Part shown: positions 37,800 through 49,043 of the stretch, one piece after another
Numbering within the stretch: position 1 is the first letter of the stretch
Layout: each line of letters opens with the position of its first letter
Assembly (NCBI RefSeq): GCF_040412425.1
Contig: NC_089749.1
Location: 34,370,570 to 34,434,569 of the forward strand
Direction of reading: 5' to 3'
DNA: 64,000 nucleotides
From: Macrobrachium rosenbergii
Taxonomy: Eukaryota; Arthropoda; Malacostraca; Decapoda; Palaemonidae
Position numbers and translations under genes: made by a program
Notes under the pieces: model-generated
What the model was told of the DNA's origin: nothing
Databases searched by the model: none
The model's input: the letters and a program-made list of their open reading frames with translations, nothing else

Positions 37800-38189
37800 A
37801 TGAAACTTAAAATTCTTTGTAAAATTGTAAAAACTAAAACTAAAAATGAAAATTGAAGTTGAAAATTATTCTTACAAAATTTAAGAAATATACACAACAT
37901 TAAAATTAAAGGAATGAACAAAATGTTAAAAATCTGTACATTAAAATGAAAGATAACAGAATATACAGTAAACTAAAAATGAAAATAGCCGTGAAAGGGG
38001 CCACAGAACAAAAGGTTAAGGACTGACCCGGAGGAGTGACAGCGTTAAACTAAAACGTCAACGTAAATAGAAACAACACAAGTCAAGATAAATACAGAAG
38101 GGAGGAGGAAGTATGTGTGTTGTTTCTATTTACCTGTCAACCTAGAAGCTAAACGTGTTTGGAAATTTCAAATCGCTTAATGCTTATAA
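37800..38189. other. A-rich unannotated DNA
   Basis: Runs of AAACTAAAACTAAAAATGAAA-type sequence, no gene. GTTGTTTCTATTTAC near 38,119 is the inverse of GTAAATAGAAACAAC near 38,063. Confidence 0.4.
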
Positions 38190-38530
38190 ATGAAAATATA
38201 CTGGTCAATATATTTGGAAGTCAAAATTGTAAAGTGAAAATATATTGGCCAATTCATTCTGAGGTCTGAGCTAATACTTATGAAGTGAAAATATATTGGA
38301 GGGAATACTTATAGGTTGAAACTATACTGACCAATTTATACTAAAACCTGAGCTAATACTTACAAAATGAAAATATATTTGCTAATTTATGCTTAAAGCT
38401 GATCATATACCTATAAAGTTAAATATTTTGGAGTTGACGCTTTTAAGGCTAAAATATATTGGTTAATTTATGCTACAACCTGAGATAAGAACCTGCTTAT
38501 AAAATAAAATTACATCGGCCAATTTAAAAC
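38190..38530. repeat. Degenerate tandem array, about 60-bp unit
   Basis: Five to six diverged units with AAAATATATTGGCCAATTTATGCT-like and ACCTGAGCTAATACTTAT-like blocks. Confidence 0.65.
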
Positions 38531-39130
38531 CTACATAAATTAAATCCGAGCTGAGTGAGTTCACATGAAAACGTAAGGAAATCTGAAACCTTGCTTCCTA
38601 TTTTCAGCATTATTTAATTTTACCTTCTAACTTATTCAGGACAGTCAAGTTTTGCAAGCGATATTCAGAATAGCAGAATATTGCTAAAATATTTTAAGGA
38701 CAGACACATTTGCAGGAACACTCGATATATTCACATTGCGAATGAATGTTTTGTGATATCTGCAGTGGTCTAGGAAGACCCTGAAATGGCATTATCTCAT
38801 CTGCATGTGAAACTTAATAATATCCACCGTGGCATCAGTTCTCACTCTAACCTACCATCTGACTTCTGATATTCTTCTTCAAGCTTCGTTTTAAAGTCAT
38901 CAGAATCTTTTAGATATAGTTTCACTGTCATACCATGATCCACATCCGTACAGCATTCTACTATATCTATGGAAAATATTACTTGATATTCAGTTTCATA
39001 CTTTTTGTATTCCAAATCTTATTCAGCTGGCCACTGCTTGATTTGATCTCTTTAGGCTTTCACTAAATCCCAGCTTAAGGTAACCTGTGCTGGATATAAT
39101 TTTCTCTAGATATTTGAGAAATGCAACCAC

Positions 39131-39132
<2 letters not shown>

Positions 39133-39184
<52 letters not shown>
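39133..39184. repeat. (TA)n microsatellite
   Basis: About 52 bp of TA repeats. Confidence 0.96.
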
Positions 39185-39187
<3 letters not shown>

Positions 39188-42100
39188 CAAGATAAATATA
39201 TAAATATTGCAAGAAAATTGCAATTTTGCATTTATGTTTATGAATAGCAGCCCAAAATGCTGCATTATAACCAATATAATTTAAAAGTTGAATTTGACTA
39301 AGACGAGCGCAAGGAACAGCACCTTGTCTGTCACCAGAGCCTAAAAGGCTGTCAGTATTTAACCTATTATTCCGACAACACACACGTACAGAATTGCCCT
39401 GGCATATATGATGCTCCTTAATGAGAAAACCTATACTTTGAAGTATGTTTTTCAAAATAAAATTTAAAGATATGAACTATTTAAAACCAACATTCGTACC
39501 TGCTCGGGTGTTGACGAACGGGCGCGCGCATAACAAAACGCAGACAAGAGGATAAAACTGGTAATATATTGGCGTCCTAGTGACTACAGCACAAGCAGAG
39601 TATTTACTCTTTCTCCCTTTAACAATCCTAACTTAAAACTGTATACGGTGTGTGTGTTGCTTGCGTACATACGTGTGTTCAGGAAGAATGCAGGAATCGA
39701 CATCATCTATGGGAAGGAGTCAATTAAAAGAATTATTTCACTTGCTCGCAGTTACAATAAATTGTATATTGTGCATTTCTAAATTTCCGCAAGGCATTTA
39801 TATTATTAGTTATTGAATGTGTGTGCGTGTGTCTGCGTAAGTAAGAACAATGTGACGTTATTCATACCCTGCCTCATCCTGGCTTTTTTTCTTTTGAATA
39901 TTTTTTCTTCCTTTTTATTCGTATTATGCATATTTTATTCCGCATTTGTATAACACATTTACAGCACCTATCTATTACCTGGCCCTTAATTTGGACAAAC
40001 ACGTGTTCATGTCACAACTTCAACCTGCAGGGGTCGCAAGTCACCCATCGAATGTCATCAATATTCGTGAATAAACACCCTGAATTGCGTCTCCCACCAT
40101 ATCCCTTTTTGTTTTTGCTGAATATACCGTTGAAATTAAAAGACGCTTTAATTTAAAAACTGTGGCCTTGTCTCGAATTACAGTAACTTATCCATGTCAT
40201 TTTGTATAGGATAATTCTCGTAAAATTATACACTTGATTACTCTTACAAAAACAAAGGGAAAGGCATTTGCATCCAGTCTTCAAGAATCAACTATATGAT
40301 TCAGGCAAGAAAGTGGACAAACAACTATGCTTGTTGTCCTCTTCGAAATCCTTGTTCTGTCGGATTTTTACAGCCCCTTGGCAAGATGTCGCCTTATGTT
40401 TTTTGTGAATCAGACTTTCCTCTGGACTTTTTTTCTAATTCCGTGGTTGTGGTATTTTCACCACAGATACAATTACATGAATTATCGGTAAAAAAGATAA
40501 AAAATTCTCCTGTGCATATACAGAAAACAATGATGAGAATAATCACACTTTGGGCGAGAAGGGAGACGTCCACACAAAAAATAAATTAGACAAGAGACAT
40601 TGTACTGAAAGTAGCAAGAAATCTTTGTTGTACTTAAATATAAAAAATTCTAGTGTATGTAGCAAAATACGTGCATTTATGGAAAGATTTTACTTTAAAT
40701 TTGTAAACAAATAATGCAACGCAACGCAGTTATGAAATATTCATCATGACTAATAAAAGAGAAACAGGGATGTTTTACATACATTTCTTATTTAGAAATG
40801 CATGTAAAACGTATATCTCTGATTTAGCATTTTATGTACATTCCTGGTTACAAGCCTGACTCATGCATCTCTCATTATCTGAAAATCAATTCCATGAGAA
40901 TAATAATTGCAAGGACATTCATACAATGTAAGCATAAGTTGAGAGCGATATTAGGTATCGAAATTTTGAAAATTCAAAATCAATCTTTCATAAATATTTT
41001 CTCACGTCTGAGGTTGATTGATTCACAGGAGAGCGTCTCCCAACAAAGATTAATGAACGAGTGAGTTACGAACTTAAAGAAAAATCTTTTCATATAAAGC
41101 TCAGAAATACGAGCGCCAATGAGCATCACGACGCGAATTTGAACATTCAAAATCTGTCTGTGCGCGACCAAATACGATTGGGTGGAAAAGAAGGTAAGAA
41201 TTAATCTCCTCTTCACTAATTAACATGACTAATCTTTTAATGAAAAACCATTGATATTCATCTAAACAGTCGCAATCAGAGTATTTGATTTTTTGGGTTA
41301 TATAAAAAACATTCTGTGATCCGATTTTGCAGGTCGTGAAAAAGGGTGGTTTAGTGGGCTTAAGGCCGATGATAGTAATGACCCACTTCGGTGATTAGTA
41401 AAATTAGTCTCTTGCAATACACTCCATTGGGATACAAGAGACGAAAATTGTTAGGGCGAGAGCTGTCACGTCAAAAATCAATTCAGGATTTTTCGAGAGT
41501 CCTTGCGAAGCCCTCTTGATTATTTTTTTATATATTCCTATTGGATGCGAAAACCTCATCATTTCCCGTGTTTGCCACCCACTCAGCATTCAGAAATAGC
41601 ACATTTGTCCTTGATCTAAATCTGAAATATACTTGCGAAATGAACTGAAAGTGAGAAGAATTATTGTGAGCTTTGTTGTTCTTTTGCTGTTGAATTATGA
41701 ATCCACTCTTCACCCCTTGATGTTTTTATGGCAGGATACCAGATTCGGTATGATCCCAGTACTGTGATTAAATAAAGTAGGAGCAAAGAAACTCGAGTAA
41801 AGACTCATGATGAATATGTTCATGGGTGCGCATGCTCATGCACATCCACATTAACACCCTCGAGGTCGCACGCCTTCTTGCTAAGATCGCTCTCCATATT
41901 CGAAAATTCATTTCTCTACTCCTACGCTGCTCCTTTGCTCACATCATACTGGAATTAGAAAACTATTGTGGTGGTATTTATTGAATTTCAACTTGACTGT
42001 CGCGAATTTTTCCCCCACGACTGGGAGGGTTCTAAGTCCCGGATGGTATGGGACTGGGATGGTCATGCCTGAGGGGCACTACCTGCAAACACAGAAGCGA

Positions 42101-42884
42101 AGGTCCATCAAGATCAGGCAGGGTTTTACAGTTTTATTTAAAAATAGACTACTCAAAATTCAATACGCGAAACTTTGCGCACACCCTTAAGGACCATGCC
42201 GTCGGGTACTAGACACAACGCTGAAGGCTATACAAAAGCCCTTAAAACTCAGAAAAAACATGCTTCTAAAAGCTACAATTTTGCACAAAACTTATTTTCG
42301 AACAATCAGTCTACACTTTAACCAAATATTAACTGGATTAAACCCCAGATGTCAAAAATGTGAAAGGATCAAACTAGCACACCAAATGAACTGGCTCTTG
42401 TCACAAAATGGACAATTTGGCTGGGGAGGTGACTACATGGAGAGTGTTTAGCTTACCTCAAAGCGATACCCTCGAGCAAGACGCATATCGCCCCTCTGCA
42501 TGCTTCGTCGTCACCTCCGTCCCTTTTCAAAATTTATACATAGGTTATTTTACTAATGGAGGTACTTGAATTATATATATATAAAAAAAGCCTCTCTGAC
42601 ATTCCTGACACAGACAACACAGGCAGTTCGCCGAACACAAATAATAATCAAACACATTTACAGAAAAAAGTGAACCACGAACTCAGCTGCCTGTTTACCA
42701 CTCCCCCTCGCTTATCCTGAACATTGTGAAGTGTCGAGAGAAAACGAATCCAATTTTTCCACGACATTGACATTCATTTTACTTTCTGGGCTTCCTAGAC
42801 AACAGAGAACAATAACACCCACCTTGCTCTGCTATGTGCCTCCAATAATGATTTTTCATGTAAGGATCACTGTCATCTGGACAA
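39185..42884. other. Long unannotated stretch
   Basis: No supportable gene in 3.7 kb. A small palindrome with ~19-bp arms (ATGTTTTACATACATTTCT and its near inverse) lies at about 40,769-40,812. The frame at 39,132-39,455 (minus) faintly recalls a LINE polymerase, but not enough to call. Confidence 0.45.
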
Positions 42885-43265
42885 AATCTAGTGCAACATT
42901 GGCAGCTCACCATGTACTTCTAGGTAGTTGTATAGCCTTTCACTGATGATACCTGTTAGTAACTTCCACATTACTGGTAAGCAGGTAATAGGCCTGTAGT
43001 TACTTGCTATATTTCCCTTGTTCTTCTCATTCTGTACTAATGATGTTCTCCCTGTGGTCATCCATTTGGGCACATGGTGGTTTGTGATACAATGCTGGAG
43101 TTGTTCGGTTATTGGTGGGTGTAGGGCCTTGAAGTTTTTGAACCAGTATCCATGGACTTCGTCGAGACTTGGGGCTTTCCAGTGGGAATTTTCTTTAGTT
43201 GGTGTCTGACTGTGTCTGTCGCAATTTCAGTGAATCTTTGTTTTATTCGGGAAAGTGTTGACATA
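42885..43265 (-). pseudogene. LINE reverse transcriptase fragment
   Basis: Minus-strand coding remnant of a non-LTR retrotransposon polymerase, covering the region before and around RT motif 1. Readable blocks in order are KKIPTGK, TGRTSLVQ, and NYRPITCLPVMWKLLTG followed by IISERLYNYLE. The N-Y-R-P-I-(T/S)-x-L-P motif is diagnostic of LINE-type RT fingers. It is broken by a frameshift near 43,140, and ends at 42,888 without palm motifs, so it is a short truncated piece. Clade not decided. It lies downstream, in the same orientation, of the hammerhead-like motif and the Penelope fragment, but looks like a separate element. Confidence 0.75.
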
Positions 43266-43323
43266 GAACAAACAAGGGGACGAAAAGGAGGTGATGCACA
43301 TTCATCTTTATTTCCAGCCAATG

Positions 43324-43348
43324 TTTCAAAACATGGCTTCATCATCAG
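43324..43348 (-). ncRNA. Hammerhead-ribozyme-like core next to the Penelope fragment
   Basis: On the minus strand: CTGATGA, a short stem AAGC/GTTT (one G-U pair) with a CAT loop, then GAAAC. It lies ~170 bp 3' of the Penelope-like endonuclease stop codon on the same strand. Penelope-like elements are known to carry hammerhead motifs in their terminal repeats, which supports the assignment. Confidence 0.55.
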
Positions 43349-43519
43349 GGCTAAAATACAAAAATAACAACAATTAAAATCAATACATAGGACTCAGTAA
43401 AATTATTAATGTTAAAACATAGATATTAAAACAGAGACATACAAGTTAAAACTAACCTAACGCCTCAAGAAAAGAAAATTGAGTTACCAAGAAGGGCACC
43501 AAAAGGACAAAGAACCCTC

Positions 43520-43928
43520 TTAAGCAATAAACAGAGGAGCAGAAGAAGACTGACTATTCAAGGATGGAACCAGTTGTTTGATGGTTAACGACTCGAGGAT
43601 ATGGAGAGAAGTTTCATCAGCAATTTGCTCTAAGATTTCAAAATCGTCATAGGAAATACAAGCTTTACATTGTTTAGAATGTTCCTTATGTTAGAAAACT
43701 CCTTCTTACTCAAAGTACACCCTGCTCTATGGCTAACACCACGATGAGAGTCAACTTGCACTTTCAGCAATCTTTTGGTGGATCCAGCGTAAGTCCTGAG
43801 ATTACATCTCGGGGAAGTATACTTATAAATCACCAAAAAATGCATAAGGTTGGGAACAGTGTCTTTAAATCTAAAAAGAGATCCAATTGTTCTTGGATTC
43901 CTTAGAACGAGGTTGGGATTGAGATATT
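43520..43928 (-). pseudogene. Penelope-like element C-terminus: GIY-YIG endonuclease remnant
   Basis: Minus-strand remnant of the C-terminal end of a Penelope-like retroelement protein, whose GIY-YIG nuclease nicks target DNA. Readable blocks are LVLRNPRTIGSLFRFKD, then IYKYTSPRCNLRTYAGSTKR, then DSHRGVSHRAGC, and KKEFSNIR, the order expected for these endonucleases. The TYAGS block corresponds to the GIY-YIG core. After a frameshift near 43,650 the tail (YDDFEILEQIADETSLHILE) runs to a TAA at 43,520-43,522. The first Cys of the family's C-P-R-C motif appears as Ser. The remnant is cut off at 43,928 by the Gypsy-4 LTR, so the RT part is lost or elsewhere. Confidence 0.8.
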
Positions 43929-44248
43929 TGTAAAGGCGTCAAACGCCTCTTCATTTCCGCATTAATCACGCCATGTATATTACCCGTTATTATTTCATAT
44001 TTTTTATGTGTCTCTCCATGTGCATTATTCTCTGGCCTTTCCTCCGATGTATGTAACTACTTTGTACGTTTATTGTAACGCAAATTATTCTCATTTATAT
44101 GTCATCTAACAAACGCAAATTTTAGTCCAAATGCTTGACATGGGAATCCACAGGTCGGTCACTTCCTTTCCATCCGCATTCCTCAATTTATACTTGGTTT
44201 CTGAGAAATAAATCAGTCATGCCCAGACCTGTCTTCTTGAAGCTCATA
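43929..44248 (+). repeat. 5' LTR of Gypsy-4
   Basis: Starts TGTAAAGGCGTC; similar along its length to the Gypsy-5 LTR. Ends CTCATA, where Gypsy-5 has CTCACA, then AC and the primer-binding site. Confidence 0.85.
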
Positions 44249-44293
44249 ACTGGTGACCCGAGGAGCGATAGGTAACCATGAGGTTTTGGCCCC

Positions 44294-44530
44294 GCCATTG
44301 ATGGACTAAATATGGCCTCATTTACCTTCAGAGAGCCTTTAATGGACTCAAAACGGTGGCACCGTCTAGGTCTCTGAAAGCTCCTTCCTTGGAGGAACCC
44401 CATGCCATTAACAGACTAATAATGGCGCCCCACAAGGGTATGTTTTGGCATTTTGAATGGTTTGGCCCTCGCCATTCACGATTCATGTCGACCACTCGAA
44501 TTCTAACACCATTAGTGGACTAAATATGGC
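44294..44530 (+). other. Four leader dyad motifs in Gypsy-4
   Basis: Copies at 44,294-44,316, 44,335-44,358 (weak), 44,404-44,426 and 44,508-44,530. Three share (G/A)CCATT ... GACTAA ... ATGGC; the last has TTAG-TGGA-CTAA. Spacing is irregular (about 40-105 bp). Confidence 0.65.
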
Positions 44531-44562
44531 ACGTACTCGTGTTTTGGTGTGTGAAAGTAAAG

Positions 44563-45325
44563 ATGGCAGAGTCTGAATTACAATCGCAATCCGAAAACAC
44601 GAAAATCGTCTGCATGCCCTTCGCCCACAAAGCCAGATGTGGTAAAGCTTCCCCCATTTTCGTGCCAGAATACAGCATCGTGGTTTCTGCGCACAGATGC
44701 TCACTTCCGTGTGGCGCACATCACAGAAGAGAAGACCAAGGCAGACGTTACCATGACGACGCTACCTGAAGAGGTCTTCAACAAGGTCATGTACACAGCA
44801 TTGCAAGAGAAGGTGATACAAACGTATTCCATGCCCATCCCCGAAAGAGCGCAGCGCGCCCTAGACCTATTAACCCAGCCCCTGGGGGAAACATCACCCA
44901 GGGACACCTGGGATGAATTGCGGGGTCTAGTAACACTGCCGGGCGTCGACGCAAATGGGCACAGGAAGGAAATCAGCCTGACAAGAGCAATATTCCTGTG
45001 GCACCTTCCGCAGGAGGTGAGGGGCCAAATTACTGATGCAGATGCCCTTCCCATGAACAAGCTGGTCGACGTCACCCAGAAAATCCACAAAGCCACTAAG
45101 GCCTCCAAGCACGGCGCTGCCGTTGCAGCCGCCGCCCTCACAGCCTGTAGCCTGACATTGGAGGACGACAACCCAGAGAACACAAACGGGGTCTACAGGA
45201 GGAGAGCACCGCCAAGGGAGCAGAGGGCATGGACGAACCCGACGTGGCGCTATTTCCACAGAAGATTCGGCCCCAGCGCCAGGAACTGTAGAACCCCCTG
45301 TTCCTTCACAAAAAATGAGAAGTAA
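44563..45325 (+). pseudogene. gag: Gypsy-4 gag, one frameshift
   Basis: Structural Gag of the element. The first ATG of the coding region is at 44,563 (MAESELQSQSENTK); this frame soon loses the homology, which continues in another frame from about 44,620 to the stop at 45,325. That frame holds 228 codons with KLPPFSCQNTASWFLRTDAH (matching LPPYTRDDPEGWFYRVEGNF in Gypsy-2), the capsid-like core, and the tail WRYFHRRFGPSARNCRTPC. The tail corresponds to the C-terminal zinc-binding-like region of Gypsy-2 (CHFHKKFGKYAKLCRPPC), with the first Cys replaced by Tyr-Phe. Pol follows about 30 bp downstream in another frame. Confidence 0.8.
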
Positions 45326-47040
45326 CAGCGGTGGCTGCAAAGTGCAATGACTCAAGACCAGCAGGTTTCTTCATCAGAGATGATATATCAAAGCGGTGCC
45401 TGCTGGTTGACACGGGCGCAATGTAGTCAGTGTTCTCGCCGTCAGAGGAGGACTACGCCCGGACAGCTGACTCCACGACCTCCCTGGTAGCCACAAACGG
45501 ACATCCCATCTGCTGCTATGGAACAACAACTCCTCACAATCTCCATCTTGGGCCGTGGGTATCACTTGCCTTTCGTCATCGCAGAGGTCAAGTTCCCCCT
45601 CCTGGGCGCCGATTTCCTGAACACCACGGATTCCTGGTCGACGCCGGTAGGCAACTCCTCAACACCGAACCTGCCACTCCCAACCACTCTCCACCGGACT
45701 GGGGATGCCCACCGTCTGCTTCACAGCCTCGAACAATTACACCACCCTCCTACAGGAGTTCCCAGAGGTTTTTAAACCAAGCACAGCATCTACCACCACA
45801 TCGCTACAACAGGCCCCCCAACTCATGCCAAGTTCCAGCGCCTGGCCCCCAAAAAAACTACAAGACGCCAAACAGACCTTCGCCGAATGTAACAGATGGG
45901 TATCTGTACCAAAGCAACGCGCCCGTGGGCATCTCCCCTGCATATGGTAAAGAAGTCGGATGGTTCCTGGAGGACCTGCGGAGACTACTATCACCTGAAC
46001 TTAGTCACCACGCCAGACCACTACCCACTGCCGAACATGCATGACCTAGGCCAAGGTCTTCACGAAGATGGACTTGCTAAAACCATACTTTCAGGTTCCT
46101 GTGCATCCTGACGACGTCCTGAAGACAGCCATCATCACGCCATTCGGGATGTACACCTTCTCCTACTCCACCTTTGGCCTCAGGAATGCAGGGGCCACGT
46201 TCCAGCGCCTGATGGACAAATGCACATTCAGGGCAGAAAAAATAGACTTCCTCGGACACAAGATCTCCCCAACAGGAATACTCCCATGGCCTTCAAGGTG
46301 AAAGCAATAAAAAAGTTCCCGACACCGCAGACAATCAAGGCCCTTTGAGAGTTCCTCAGCATGGTAACTGTTATTGCCGATTCATCCCAGGTATCGCCCG
46401 CATCATGTATCCCCTGACCGGAGTCCTGAAGGGCAAGCCAAAAACACTGACTTGGGAGCTCCGCAACAGCAGGTATTCAAGGAGACAAAGACAGCCCTCT
46501 AGCCTCATTCAGTCGCAATTTGTTGCCGGCATAGACCCGCTACAGCCCTTTGATAGAGAGCTGCTCGCAATCTACCAGGCTGCATGGCATTTCAAATGCC
46601 TGCTGGACGGCACTCCATTCACCATCCTCGCAGACCACAAGCACCTGGTGCACGCATTTATGAATGCGGGTGATGCGGGGTCAGCGAGGTAGGAGCGGCA
46701 CTTGGCCGCCATCTCCGAGTTTGGTTGCACCTTCACCTACTTCCCCGGCAGGAAGAATACAGTAGCCGACGCCCTGTCAAGGGTGGAAGTCAATTCCCTG
46801 CACCTCGGCATAGACTACGGAGACCTGGCAAGGGAGCAAGCAGCAGACCCAGAAACACCAGCCTACAGGTCGGCACTGACGGCACTCAAGTGGAAGGATG
46901 TGCCCTTGGGCGGTTTGGGCACAACGCTTCTCTGCGACTCTAGCACCAGCCACCCCAACCCCATGGCCCCTGCCTCGACATCATTCACGGCCTCTCCCAT
47001 CCATCAGGGCATACAACGGCGAGCCTGATGACAGAAAAGT
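45326..47040 (+). pseudogene. pol: Gypsy-4 pol, several deletions and stops
   Basis: Protease: the active-site block CLLVDTGAM is intact, but a TAG follows at once (45,424-45,426). RT: MDLLKPYFQVPVHPDDV and FSYSTFGLRNAGATFQRLMD are readable, then the sequence jumps in frame at 46,219 to KCTFRAEKIDFLGHKI. This removes about 54 residues including YVDD, with GACA at the junction present at both inferred breakpoints. RNase H: a second deletion near 46,500 removes the LTTDASN block; FDRELLAIYQAAWHFKCLL and ADHKHLVHAF remain, then TAG at 46,690-46,692. The linker FPGRKNTVADALSRVEVN and DLAREQAADPETPAYRSAL is kept in frame 46,702-47,028. Truncated in the integrase zinc-finger region at about 47,040. 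No enzyme activity can remain. Confidence 0.85.
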
Positions 47041-47070
47041 CACTTTTACATATATATTTCATATATATTT

Positions 47071-48123
47071 CAGCCTAAAAAGCAATAAAAACGATTGCCC
47101 ACTTGGCTACGATGGTGAGGATGGGTCTGTTCCAGCTCTAATAAATATATCTGAAAACGACAGGTATATGTATGTACAAGAGGTAATAGACTTTTATCCT
47201 TCTCGTGGTGTCAGGTCGGCAATGTGACTTCTTTGTGGTTATGGTGACGTGGGTTCGTGTCCCGCGACCGGCAATCGCAAGTCTCTTCAATTTCTTGCCT
47301 TTGGATGTTACGGCTTCATAGTTACAAGCATATCCAAAAAAAAAGCGCAAAGAATTCGAGAAGTTAAGAGGGCATTGTGGCTATTAGAATTACATATGTG
47401 TCTGGTAAAAGTGACCAGTAGATTCTACATATATATTTCAGCCTAAAAGCAATAAAAACGATGCCCACTTGGCTATGATGGTGAAGATGGGTCTATTCCA
47501 GCTCTAATAAATATATCTGAAAACGACAGGCATATGTAAGTACGAGAGTTAATAGACTTTTATCCTTCTCGTGGCCAGGTTGGCAACGTTACCTCCTTGT
47601 GGTTATGGTGACGTGGGTTCGTTTCTTGCCTTTGGATGTTACAGCTTCGTAGTTACAAGCATATCCAAAAAAAAAAAGCGTGAAGAATTCGAGAAGTTAA
47701 GAGGGCATTGTGACTATTAGAATTACATATTTGTCTGGTAAAAGTGACCAGTAGATTCTACATATATATTTCAGCCTAAAAAGCAATAAAAACGATGCCC
47801 ACTTGACTATGATGGTGAGGATGGGTCTATTCCAGCTATAATAAATATATCTGAAAACGACAGGCATATGTATGTACGAGAGGTAATAGACTTTTATCCT
47901 TCTCGTGGTCAGGTCGGCAACGTGACCTCCTTGTGGTTATGGTGATGCGGGTTCGTGTCCCGCGACCGGCAATCGCAAGTCTCTTCAATTTCTTGCCTTT
48001 GGATGTTATGGCTTCGTAGTTACAAGCATATCCAAAAAAAAAGCACGAAGAATTCAAGAAGTTAAGAGGGCATTGTAGCTATTAGAATTACATATGTGTC
48101 TGGTAAAAGTGACCAGTAGATTC

Positions 48124-48125
<2 letters not shown>
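47071..48125 (+). repeat. Three tandem tRNA-derived SINE-like units
   Basis: Units start with CAGCCTAAAA(A)GC at 47,071, 47,439 and 47,772 (spacing 368, 333 and ~355 bp) and end in GTGACCAGTAGATTCTACATATATA. Each has an A-box-like TGG(C/T)CAGGT(T/C)GG and a B-box-like GGTTCGTGTCC about 45 bp downstream. The middle unit lacks ~34 bp that include the B-box end and the following GCGACCGGCAATCGC. A poly(A)-like run and AAGCG follow. The last unit runs into a TA microsatellite. Confidence 0.75.

Positions 48126-48211
<86 letters not shown>
48126..48211. repeat. (TA)n microsatellite
   Basis: About 85 bp of TA repeats separating the SINE-like units from the BEL 5' LTR. Confidence 0.97.
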
Positions 48212-48212
<1 letters not shown>

Positions 48213-48216
48213 CTTC

Positions 48217-49043
48217 TGTATGAAATTTCAATATGGGGCTTATTTTCTTATATTATTTTGTTTAGAGTAATTCCTTATTGTTAATTATTTACATGGATAA
48301 ACAATCTTAGCAGCTGGAGTTTACGTTAAAATTTAAACTGATAATTGATAACCCAGCTCCTAAGAGGTTGTCTGGTTGTTTGTATAAAAGGACGTAACTG
48401 CCAAACAATTGCCGTTACAGAAATATTCCAATACGAGCCAAGGTAAACAGCAACGCCTTGGAAAAAGGTAGATTCTTCTTACTGCTACCGCCACGTCAAC
48501 ACTACAACTCCACATCTCTCACCTTCAAGAGGATTTTAAATTATTGTGTTAATTTCGTAGCAGCGAAGAATGGAAATTTAACTTCTCCTCCTTGGAGTGC
48601 TCCTGTTGTAGCTCATGAATCATCATCATCGCCTCTAAACCTCAGCCATGATCTGTTCAGTACAGCAAAGAGCTTCAACTGCCGGTGGTTCCTTCATTAT
48701 CAGTTTAATTACGAGATGAATTCTGTAGTGAGCTTAGCAATTGTTTATCTAGGGTAAATAATTCGCTGCACTCTCTGTCCTCAATTGTTACTGGAAAATT
48801 TATATATTCTTGCTCATTACGTATTTTGGTGCTCATTTCAGATTTGTTTCGTGTGCACCACGCTAATTATTAATTTACAGTTGTTAAAGGATTTAGTATT
48901 TTTATTAGTACTTGCAGCTGTAGTGTGGTTTTCATGTTTAATTTTGAGTGCAATTTTGAAAATTAGGTCGTGGAATGTTAGGTGTGTAATGTGGTATTTT
49001 CTCTGGCTATTACAGCTTTAGGTGTTCGTGTTGTTAGTGAACC
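48217..49043 (+). repeat. BEL 5' LTR, part before the Gypsy-2 insertion
   Basis: Matches 60,304-61,133 throughout. Contains TATAAAAG at 48,383-48,390, the likely promoter. Ends with GTTAGTGAACC; AACC (49,040-49,043) is the Gypsy-2 target duplication. Confidence 0.94.
48383..48390 (+). promoter_or_regulatory. BEL LTR TATA box
   Basis: TATAAAAG, conserved at the same place in the 3' LTR (60,470-60,477). Both lie ~165 bp into the LTR. Confidence 0.5.

Larger units (their letters stand above)
43929..47040 (+). mobile_element. Gypsy-4: 3'-truncated Gypsy element
   Basis: Has a 5' LTR (43,929-44,248), primer-binding site (TGGTGACCCGAGGAG from 44,251), leader, gag and a decayed pol. It stops inside the integrase zinc-finger region at about 47,040, where SINE-like tandem units begin; there is no 3' LTR. 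LTR and leader are closest to Gypsy-5. It inserted into a Penelope-like element. Internal deletions have removed the RT YVDD motif and the start of RNase H, so it is long dead. Confidence 0.88.

Noticed and set aside
39132..39455. Minus-strand frame resembling a LINE polymerase (QGNSVRVCC, DRQGAV)
   Set aside because: The likeness covers only a few residues, the characteristic palm motifs are absent, and part of the frame is a TA microsatellite.
44701..45355. Minus-strand open frames opposite Gypsy-4 gag
   Set aside because: Shadows of the GC-rich gag on the other strand; no independent motif. The same applies to plus-strand frames opposite Gypsy-2 and Gypsy-3.
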